Shown here: positions 56,171-64,000 of the stretch, in pieces
Layout of the letters: each line of letters starts with the position of its first letter
How positions within the stretch are numbered: position 1 is the stretch's first letter
Assembly: GCA_047967505.1 (NCBI GenBank)
Contig: CM106539.1
Length of the DNA stretch: 64,000 bases
Source of the DNA: Dipteris shenzhenensis
Lineage: Eukaryota; Polypodiophyta; Polypodiopsida; Gleicheniales
Strand: one strand, 5' to 3'
Translations under genes and position numbers: made by a program
Notes under the pieces: model-generated
Told to the model about the DNA's origin: nothing
Seen by the model: the letters and a program-made list of their open reading frames with translations, nothing else
Databases searched by the model: none

Positions 56171-57337
56171 GTCATTGAGAGTTCTTCTTATAGTTCTTCT
56201 TATAGAGCCTCTTCTTCTCTCAGCTTTGCTTTAGAAAGCTCATCATTTTGAGCTATGGAGAGAGAGATATGCTCACTTTAGTACTTTTTTTTCTTGAGTA
56301 TTCTTTTGTGAAAGGTCCTGATGTGTAAGGAGGCTCAATGGGAGAGAGATTAAGAGAGATTGCTTCTACCAAGAGCTAAAATAACTTCTAAAGCCAACTG
56401 GATTCAAGACAGCAACACGAAAGCCAAGGCTACTCCTTCAACAGCCACTCCAAACGACGTCCAGGCCAAAGAGTCGAGACACATTGCGCAAGCACATTGC
56501 AACAATCTTAGCAAAAAAAAGCTGGCAACTACTAACGAGCCAGCTTCTACGTCACACGGACTATGCTACATAGCTCACTCATAAGCTCCTTCCAATGAGC
56601 CGCCACGCACAGGCAATGACCAAGGCTACGAGCAAATGACTCCAGCAAGCAATGAGCCAACAGAAGGCAAGGTGACACAACGACTCTGCAAGCATCAAAA
56701 AACCAAGCGCCGGCGACCAGCTAGCCTTCAACAACGGTGCAGGACATAGAAGACTCTCTACAGTAGCATAGAGAAATGATGCTTCAATGGCAGCTACCAA
56801 TGCAACTAGTGACACACACACCCGCGCAACTATAGTGCCGTCATGAGCTCCAGCATCAACCTTCTGGCAAAGCACCAAAGATCCACAACGCCCAGCACAT
56901 GACAGAGACGACTTCTGGCCTCACAAGCTCAACACAGCAAGCAATTGTTGTATGCAAGTGTTGTAAGCAATTGTTGTCCGGATTCATCAACCACCTATGA
57001 CAGCCGCCTCCAATGACTCATGCCACACAGACTACGCCATATCCTAGCGCGACGCTGCAACCAAATGGATTCAAACCAAATCTTCTTGCTAGAATCTCTA
57101 GATTCTATCGAATCTTATCACTCCATAGTCAAACACATGGCATAATTCGAGCCAACGCTAAAGGGATAGGGTTAACCACACCTTAGTGTTGACACATGGC
57201 AACGCCAATCTTTTCTTATCTACCACACCACCAGGTGGCATATTTGCCACATCATCATAGCCAACCATATCTACCACGTCATTAGTGGCCACGCTTGTGC
57301 CACATCAGCAACCACCTCACATCACCATCCACATGTC
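56171..57337. other. Unassigned sequence
   Basis: 56360-57060 is C/A-rich, with open frames lacking any domain. 57200-57337 repeats CCACATCATC-like words, which continue on the other side of the LINE. Confidence 0.4.
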
Positions 57338-57419
57338 ACTACCACTTTTTTTTTTTGAGAAAAAAGTTTTATATTATAAGCATTTCGTAAGATATACATT
57401 TATGCTCACAAAATTACAA

Positions 57420-57820
57420 TTATAAACAGCAGATCTGCACAGCTTGAAACATCCGAATGATACTCCATATCCAGATCACAGTCTCATAGTAGATGGGTAA
57501 AGTGTCCTCTCCAGGGGTTTTGTCGTCTTTCATGACCAGCATCGCTTCCTTGAGTTCTCCAAGAGTAAGAGGGGCCCAACTGTCAGATTGAGCCCAATTA
57601 TTTGTGCTAACTTCAAGGAACAGAATTTCCTCTAAAGCTCTCTTCCTGCGAATGAGCTTGAACGTTTCTTTGGTGGGCTTGTCAAGTTTGCCTGCCCACC
57701 ATCTTCTGGTGTATAATCTAGCTGAGGAATACCTTATGCTTTCGAGTTTAGCTAGTTCACTCTTGGCAAAACGAAGGTCGATCTGCACTTGAGTATCTCC
57801 GCTGCGCGCCGGGGCTTCAA
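57420..57820 (-). pseudogene. LINE reverse transcriptase, N-terminal part
   Basis: Reads RRWWAGKLDKPTKETFKLI, KRALEEILFLEV, and LGELKEAMLVMKDDKTPGED followed by LPIYYE. This matches the L1-type (A...M...K.PG.DGLP..FY) entry to RT. The catalytic FADD region is absent. The sequence jumps to the 3' tail. Confidence 0.88.
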
Positions 57821-58169
57821 AAGTATCAAGACTCTTCTAGACAGCATCTAGTCTCTGATGGCAGACTTTGCCCCTGAGCTTTCTGGCCTGCTTTAGAACT
57901 TCCTATGTTTTAAGGACATTCTGAATCCAAAAGTCAGCCAAGCTGATTCATCACTGTGTCTGGGAGCAGTCCACAACTCCTTCACTTTGGCTTGTACAGT
58001 ACCTAGCTAAAAGAGGCTGGGATCAGCCTTAATCCAGGATGAGAGGCTCTAGTTCCTGAACCAAAGTCGCATTGAAGAAACAACAGTTTGTGATTAGAAA
58101 TTGCAAATGTGGAGTAGACGGTACTTTTGTAACTAGAAGTAGCTTGGAGGAGAGTCTGAGAAAGATAAG

Positions 58170-58275
58170 CTTTGTCAAGTCGTGCTCTGTCAAGTCGTGC
58201 TTCTCTCCTTGTCAAGTTGTGCTTCTCTCCTTTTAAATATAAGCTCTATCAAGTCATGCTTCTCTCCTTGTCTCC
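58170..58275. repeat. Short tandem repeat inside the LINE
   Basis: About four copies of a TGTCAAGTCGTGCTTCTCTCC word are spaced 15-45 bases apart in the region between endonuclease and RT. Confidence 0.75.
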
Positions 58276-58328
58276 CCAATCTGCCTGTTGGACCAAGTGA
58301 AGTCCCCTGCACAAATCGTGTTAACCAA

Positions 58329-58880
58329 CTAAAGAGACTCTTTGAGGTCGCTCCATGAATGAAGTTCAGAACCTCTTAAAGGGTTACCTTTACCCAGCCA
58401 TCTGTCCGAGCTTCTCTCAACCATATTAAAGTCTCCTATCAACAGCACAACCTCGTCCCCTGGATCGGATAAGGACTCCCATGTAGTACATCTCTCACGA
58501 CAACTTGTAGGTGCATAGACTGACACTAACGAGAACTTGTTTCCTTTGAGAAGGCATTTCAACAGAATCCATCTGTTGTCAGTGTCAACAACAACATCTA
58601 GGACGCTTTGAGAATAGTGTGACAAAATACCAATTGCACACCCACCTCTACCTTCCTCATGGGAGGTAGCAAACCAAGTCCTCCTCTTATCAATACACTT
58701 GAGTCGTGCATCTAGAGCTTCTCCTGTCATTTTAACCTCTTGTAGAGACAAAAAAGTTGAAAGAGAATTATCTCTTGGCCAAGTGGCCAGTATACTTACC
58801 CTATTGGGGTTAGTGAGACCACGAACGTTCAACGATAGGAGAGAAACCGGTTTACTTACCATGCTTTTTCTGCCCCTTTT
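58329..58880 (-). pseudogene. LINE APE-type endonuclease
   Basis: Reads LSLNVRGLTNPNRVSILATW, LQEVKMTGEALDARL, EEGRGGCAIGILSHY, FSLVSVYAPTS and VVLLIGDFNMVERSSDRW. These are the N-R-G-L, Q-E, G-G-x-A-I, Y-A-P and G-D-F-N blocks of LINE endonucleases, which nick the target DNA. The catalytic Asp and Asn of GDFN are kept. The later S-D-H block is lost. Confidence 0.92.
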
Positions 58881-59380
58881 TGGCCATAGGGTTTGGACTA
58901 CTTGCATGCGCAATCGAACCTTTGGCTATAGATAGTCTCCTCTTGTTGTGAGCAGTGGATGTTGGTTTACCTTTAACCATTATATCTTTATCTGGTTGAG
59001 GGGGAAGAGGAAGATCTTCCTCCGAGTCATCAAGATCCTTTGTCAGCATATCATCGCTATTAATGACTTCATCCCCAAAGTCTTTGGCCCATTCATCACC
59101 ATGTTCTAGCTTGGGAATGAGTTGGAGGCTGGGTTCAAGGACCGCCTTTAATAGTGCATTGAAAGCGTTTTTCATCAGGATGTCGAGAGTAGTTCTAGAT
59201 TCAAACAGCGGAGAGCCATCCTTCAGTTTAATCGGATTGGCGGGATGCACAAGAGCTTCCGACTATTTGGGAGCCTCAAGCAGAAGGGAGTCGTACTCAG
59301 TCTGAGAGGAAGGAGAGGGAGCCTAGATTGCGAAGGACACAGGTCACCATCGCCGTCCTCCATCCTTCTCCTCAGGACTA
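58852..59380 (-). pseudogene. LINE ORF1-like region
   Basis: The minus strand reads KLKDGSPLFESRTTLDILMK, then an acidic part (DDMLTKDLDDSEEDLPLPPQ) and a basic end (KRRLSIAKG, KKGQKKHGK). An ATG near 59364 lies in another frame. No knuckle or RRM is recognised. Its position before the endonuclease makes it ORF1 or the start of ORF2. Confidence 0.6.
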
Positions 59381-59394
59381 GTCTCTACTACCAC

Positions 59395-60187
59395 ATCATT
59401 AGGTCCATGTTAGCTACTGCATCATCATGACACATCAACACAACCACTTCATCATGCCCCATCATCACGCCATTTCTCCTTTTTTTCCCCATCCACATAG
59501 ATCAAGCCATATCTCTTGATTCAAGAAAGATTTGAGGGTGCTCCAAAAGGAAAATTGCTTGATTTTTCATGCTCTACATGTCCGTCACATCACACACACA
59601 TTTTGGCACTTTTACCACACACTTTTTAGCCTTTGCTTCAAATCCAGTTCTTGCACTCATATAAGCTTCTACATTGGCACATCTGATCCAACACCAAAAA
59701 GGAACAAAAGGAAAAGAAGCTATTGCTTCTTTTATCGCTCGATGGTTGTTCTAACTCTAGATTAGTACAAATTAGTTTATCCATAGAGGAGACAACTCAA
59801 AAGTAGCCAATCGAAGCCATGCCTAAAAATTCTTGATTAGTTCCTACTTGAAGTCAGTCCCTATGCTCAGATGCAGTTTCAAATCATAACATGTTCTGAA
59901 GCATGATCTCCTTTAGATTAGTGAGCAGATTTCAGAGTTTTTAGAGGCATTGACACATGGTTCAGTGGGCAGGTTGCATATCATTTCATTTTGCACTCAT
60001 GTGCCACCATTGTAAAGCCTTATTGTCTACTTTTTGACATTTTTGCACATCATTTAAGCCTTATAAAGCCTCTCAGCTATTCTTGGCATAATTTGCAACA
60101 TAACCTTGTAATAGGTTGATATGAATTACAGTTCTATCTTCACCACCAATAGTTCATATTGGACTTGGTATAGACAGTATTTTGTAG
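59395..60187. other. Unassigned sequence
   Basis: AT-rich. No supported gene or repeat apart from CATCATCA-like words continuing from before the LINE. Confidence 0.4.
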
Positions 60188-60500
60188 TTGATTCAGACTA
60201 TGTTTTTCATCGGCACTTTGAGTACATTTCTTGCATCACTGGAGGCATATGCTAAGTTAGACGACTCCAACTATCGCACATGGAAATACCAAATGGAGAC
60301 CATTCTTGTACTTCAAGACAAATGGGACTATGTAGATGGGTCTACACCTAGACCGTTGAGTGTACCAGTAGCAACTTTCACCATTACCGTATCACAACCG
60401 GAAGGGTCTACACCTACACAAATAGTGTCCACACCTACAAAAGATCCTACCATTGCCCAAGCATTAAGGAAAAACATCTATGGCCCAAGGGAGGGATCGG
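60188..60500 (+). pseudogene. Copia gag N-terminal fragment
   Basis: Reads AKLDDSNYRTWKYQMETILV and LQDKWDYVDGSTPRP, the start of copia Gag (L.G.NY..W...M...L), then a Thr/Pro-rich piece and a short helix KDPTIAQALRKN. It ends near 60480-60510, where the minus-strand histone-like gene ends. No LTR was found. Confidence 0.65.
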
Positions 60501-61445
60501 CGGAGCACATGCGCTTGGCAAGTGTAAGGTACTTGTCCATCACTTTTACTCTTTTGGCATGGATCGTGCATAAATTCACATCTTTAAAAAGACCTACTAC
60601 TATATGCTCCATCACCTCTTGAATCACTCCCATAGCGCTTGAAGTGAAATTCACATCAAACTTGTATTTATGTGCTATTTCACATACAACATTCTGGAAG
60701 GTTGCACGGGGAATGAGATTGTTAATAGCAGTCTAGAACTTGGGGATCTATTGAAGTGCCTTCACTCCTAACTTCTTGTGCCTCTTAATCTTTGGGGGAC
60801 CCTGCATCAGTGGCCTCTAGACATGGCTTCACGGCCGATTGTCTACTTTGAACTTCTTTCGCCTCTCCATCCTCGCAACCTCCTCTTTAGTCTCCTCTTC
60901 CTGTGTCTGGTGGGTCTATGCAGCTATGGACTTTGGTGTCTCAAGGTCTTCTTTGTCCTTGTATTCCTTCCCTTTAGATGAGGCTCTGAGTCAGGCTCAG
61001 GCTCTTGCTCAGCTCGTACTACTAGAGACTCCTCATATGTGATAATTTTGAGGCATAGAGGGTTGATGACACTCTTTCATACGCTCTACTTGGTTGCAAG
61101 ATTGGGGCCAAGGGTCATAATATCTCCGAGCCCATTAAAATATCCTCTTGATGTGGCTCCTGTTGTTTCTCCATCTAGTCACTTCACCCTTCTTGCTCCA
61201 CTTGGGTCCATGCCAGGACCCCACGGAGGAGGGAGGGGCCTAGGAGGGGTTTGCAATGGATCACGCGACTGTTGGCACTATTTTGAACCTCTTGGGAGAC
61301 CTCTCTGGAATTAGGTGTGGAAGGTCTGAGAGGACCCCTAATCATGCTGAGATTCCCTATGAGAGTTGAAGTATGGGGACTCGCGTTGTTGGGATTCCTG
61401 CTGATGAGAATCACCTTGGGGACTTTGAGTGTGTTCGGAGGCCAT
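60478..61445 (-). pseudogene. Histone H3-like gene with long N-terminal extension, decayed
   Basis: The minus-strand ATG at 61445 (MASEHTQSPQGDSHQQESQQ) opens a Gln/Ser/Pro-rich region. After an acidic stretch (AEQEPEPDSEP, near 60995) and one net frameshift near 60970, a Lys/Glu-rich linker leads to an H3 fold from 60780 to about 60490. Over about 85 positions it aligns to canonical H3 without gaps: GVKALQ for GTVALR, FQNVVCEIAHKYKFDVNFTS for the [20 protein letters not shown] region, and VGLFKDVNLCTIHAKRV for VGLFEDTNLCAIHAKRV. It ends at TAG 60478-60480. Stops at 60748-60750 and 60733-60735 fall in alpha-N. Most in-frame stops are TAG or TGA at places where Gln or Arg is likely. No intron is evident. 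The identity of the H3 core is clear. The family and role of the extension are unknown. Confidence 0.8.
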
Positions 61446-61552
61446 GGAGTTGTAAGGAGAAGAATAGGTAGTGTCTAAACGACGTCCAGTGGGGGTTTAG
61501 CAGTCTATTTAACTTGTGCCATAGAAAAGTGGGATTTAAGTGTTTTGAAAAG

Positions 61553-61562
61553 CTTTATATAG
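61553..61562 (-). promoter_or_regulatory. TATA box of the H3-like gene
   Basis: CTATATAAAG on the minus strand, about 108 bases upstream of the ATG at 61445. Confidence 0.55.
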
Positions 61563-61869
61563 TCTTTTTAAAGCACTTTATGATTTTTATTCATAGGCCC
61601 TTTCAAGTTAGGGTTTGTTGAGTGCCCCCCCGCATCGCCCGTTCGCTAATGCTAGCTCTTCGCCCCTCCCGCCCTTCCATGTTACACATGCAGGTGAAAC
61701 TCCCCAATTTTCAAACAAATTTACAAATTTTGGAATATGCGATTGTTAGCTTTATTCATCAAAAAATTTATATTTGGGATTCTCTTAGGACCCAATGCCT
61801 TCCTTATCTGACTCTATGTTGCAACTAAAGCGCAACCGCTTGACCTTCTATGGAGAAATTCCAAGCAGC
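61563..61869. other. Upstream region of the H3-like gene
   Basis: No feature is recognised beyond a C run at 61624-61630. Confidence 0.35.
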
Positions 61870-64000
61870 ACATCTCCTTGTCTTCTAGACATGTTGAACC
61901 GCTTTTGCAAGGCTTGAGACCTCTACTTTGTTGCACTTGAGAGTCCTAGCCTCTAAACATCTATAAAACTAATTGAATTTTTCATGTAGTGCATTGCTTG
62001 GTGCAATTATCCATGCCTTGAGTATCATAAATGGACAGATGCCCCCATTTCTCCACAAACCACTATGCATGTGCATAAAGAATATGCTATAAAGAACAAC
62101 ATCATATTAGCGACATAAACTGACTCAAGGTTAATTCACAAATTTGCAACCCAAGGAGGATTACCATGTGATGTGTAATATGTGACTCCCCCCATGCTTT
62201 TACCATCAATGATATGAATTGTCCCAATGTTGTCCTGAATCTATCATAATGAAGCTCATCCATTTGACTTTGTCTTATCAACTTTATAAATGCATCAATC
62301 TTTGCATTGTGTACAGACTTGCTACGACCTCAAATTCCAAGCATAAACTAGATGGAGATAGAGTAACTTGTCAAGGATGTGCAATTCATCATGCAAAGTA
62401 CAGATGTATACCCTCTCTAATGGAATTGGCAAAATGCGATCCCACTTAGGATCCTTTTTGTGACGATCAGGGGCTGCACTTTGGTTGCAAGAAAGGATGT
62501 TGTTTCTTTACTGTAGGCTTCCCTTTTGCATCTTTTGAGAGTGGGTGCAATACAAGTATGTCCATTTTGCATATGCACCTGTATCACAACCATACAAGCA
62601 CTTGAGGGTCTTCAAATCATCAACTAGATGCCATTCAACTTGAAACGTCCCATGCCCATTCAATATCAATGTTTGCCCTGCCTCTTGTCTTTGAATAATC
62701 GATGGGATACCAGTTCTCTCCAACACCCACTTAAATGTCTTGTGGCACTCCTTTGGGGTCTCAAATGCTACACGCCACCATATGTCCTTCTCAGCTTGGA
62801 CTGAGAAACCCTGCTCAGCTTCCTCATCCCCTAGAGTAAAATGAAAGGCATAGTTCATAATACAAATGCTCACCCTCTTTAGCTTGTGCTCTTTCATCAA
62901 CTAAGCTTCATCCATTTTGATAACAAATACCAGCTTTCCATCTGTACAATGAAAGAGAAATATAGTAAGGATATAGAAAATGAGAAGAAGTAAAGCTGAA
63001 TGCAAAGAGGGAATTTCTCCTACCTTCTTCTCTCATCCCATAGAATTTGACCGTGGCTCTCTACGGATTCTCTACATCCACGTAAACATTATTGAAAGCA
63101 TTCATCTCAAACATTTGCTATATTTCTTTTTACTCTTCCCAAGTCATTGTGCCACTTACACAATGGTATCCTCCCAGCTTTTCTCTAGCACATTGGTTTG
63201 TTTCTTGACGTGCAAGCCTTACAAACCAAGGTGTTGACAATGGCACTGTAGATATCTTATAATTTTCCTCTATAGCAGACTTGAAAATTTTAAAAATAGA
63301 GTTGTAAGGTTAATCTAGCAACATGATAAGCTCCAAGCACCTCCTTTGCTTGCACAAGGCCCTTGAAGTTCTTCATCACCTCTCTAGCAACTAGCCCTTT
63401 TTGTCTAGGGTCCTTCAACACTTCAATGACATCACTTGGCTTTATAAGTTTTTCAGAACATATGAAGAGTCAACATCATCCATTTCCATCATTCCCATCA
63501 CATCTTCCATGACATTCCTAAAGTAGAGTACAAGTGAGTCTTAGCGGAAACAATGCAACATGATGAATATTGCAGAATAAGAAATTTCATCGAAACATTG
63601 GGGAACTAACCTTGCACCCCGTACCTCCTTCTTCAAGCACCACTATTGTCTACCAATGTATCCATAGTTGGCAAGTTCTTTTCCTCTCCTTCAATCTCTA
63701 ATATGTTCCCTTGAACTTTTGTACTCATTTAGTCGCCTTCTCCCATTCCTTCTCCACAACATGTTGAACTTGGCCATAGATAGACCTTTCCAAAGCTTGT
63801 TTGCTTTCAGTGAGCTTATGGATTGATTCTTCCAATTCTTATCATTCCAAGTCCACTGCATGGGCTTTGTCACTAAGTTCCTTATTTTCTATTTGAAGAT
63901 CCTACATACTACTATGCATTTCCACAACACTAATATTTCCCAAATGTGCTAGTTCTTTTGTTTCAGCCCTCTACACCCCGCTTGCTTGAATAGTTGTTGT
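61870..64000 (-). pseudogene. Unrecognised gene family F, copy F2 (runs off the window)
   Basis: On the minus strand, coiled-coil exon remnants (64000-63640) and the second exon (about 63527-63240: FRNVMEDVMGMMEMDDVDSS, KPSDVIEVLKDPRQKG, TVPLSTPWFV) match F1. It continues YVDVENP and RATVKFYGMREEG to a GTAGGAG donor at 63023. After an 82-bp intron (62942-63023) it resumes GKLVFVIKMDEA, HKLKRVSICIMNYAFHF, EKDIWWRVAFE, GTFQVEWHLVDDLKTLKCLY, GCDTGAYAKWTYLYC (to 62508). The next piece is PIPLERVYICTLHDELHILD (about 62425 down). The words W-H-L-x2-D-x-K and a following C-x2-C-like site recall a family of uncharacterised, possibly transposon-encoded proteins that I know only loosely. Frame breaks and stops are frequent. 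Confidence 0.55.

Larger units (their letters stand above)
57346..59386 (-). mobile_element. L1-type LINE, internally deleted
   Basis: A poly(T) at 57346-57356 is the minus-strand poly(A) tail. From right to left come a 5' end near 59386, an ORF1-like region, an endonuclease, the RT start and the tail. The flanks carry ACTACCAC at 57338-57345 and 59387-59394, a probable target duplication. Most of RT is missing between about 57430 and the tail. Confidence 0.85.

Noticed and set aside
56360-56878. Opposed open frames of 74 and 99 codons
   Set aside because: Composition-driven, with no domain, no promoter and no second copy.
60478-60780. Calling the H3-like fold a centromeric CENH3
   Set aside because: Loop 1 has no extra residues and no other CENH3-specific feature can be shown. 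It is kept as an unassigned H3-like.
62508-62900. Reading the F2 exon as an independent gene of 130 residues
   Set aside because: A donor/acceptor pair (62942-63023) and the shared F1/F2 upstream exons show that it is an internal exon.

Overview
The window looks like nuclear DNA of a seed plant with a large, repeat-rich genome. The evidence is AT-rich sequence, degenerate Ty1/copia, Ty3/gypsy and LINE relics nested in one another, GT-AG introns, TATA boxes of plant type, and only one clearly intact host gene in 64 kb. A gymnosperm would fit this texture, but the sequence alone does not prove it.

Layout. 1-3597 is a degenerate copia element (family A, copy A1) running in from the left. 4070-4273 is a minus-strand fragment of an unrecognised gene family (U). 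7200-9908 is a minus-strand gypsy gag-protease relic (G1), followed by a probable LTR packed with three sets of tandem repeats (9909-11640). From 12300 to 24222 lies a second minus-strand gypsy-like element (G2). It is split by a complete copia element (A2, 14790-22982), which is itself split by a minus-strand solo LTR (16314-16998) and by a small deleted copia element (B, 18385-20707). The two inner insertions have perfect 5-base target duplications, so the order is G2, then A2, then B and the solo LTR.

The host gene is at 26137-30091 (+). It is a two-exon gene for an 867-residue ARM/HEAT-repeat protein with a C-terminal membrane segment and a plant KASH-type tail ending in PT, and it belongs to the SINE1/SINE2 nuclear-envelope family.

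30-46 kb is mostly unassignable intergenic DNA with microsatellites. It also holds a minus-strand copia relic (C, 38482-41640) with its own LTR, a 197-bp near-palindrome (41725-41921), a degenerate multi-exon gene of family U with a TATA box (42092-43610), and a head-to-head cluster of copia LTRs including a TRIM-like miniature (43862-44689). At 46519-47611 is the first of two copies of an unrecognised coiled-coil gene family (F). Its upstream region carries copia element D (minus, 47832-51000), with a 696-bp tandem duplication and three 204-bp LTRs. A3 (51001-55060), a 5'-truncated copy of family A, abuts D. A LINE relic with an internal deletion lies at 57346-59386.

The right end holds the most unusual material, all on the minus strand: a decayed gene whose C-terminal part is a gap-free histone H3 fold behind a long N-terminal extension (60478-61445, with a TATA box), and the second, longer copy of family F (about 61870-64000). 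Families F and U recur in the window, so they may be carried by mobile elements. Nearly everything except the SINE-like gene is broken. Many in-frame stops sit where sister copies have CAG or TGG, which points to deamination of methylated cytosines.
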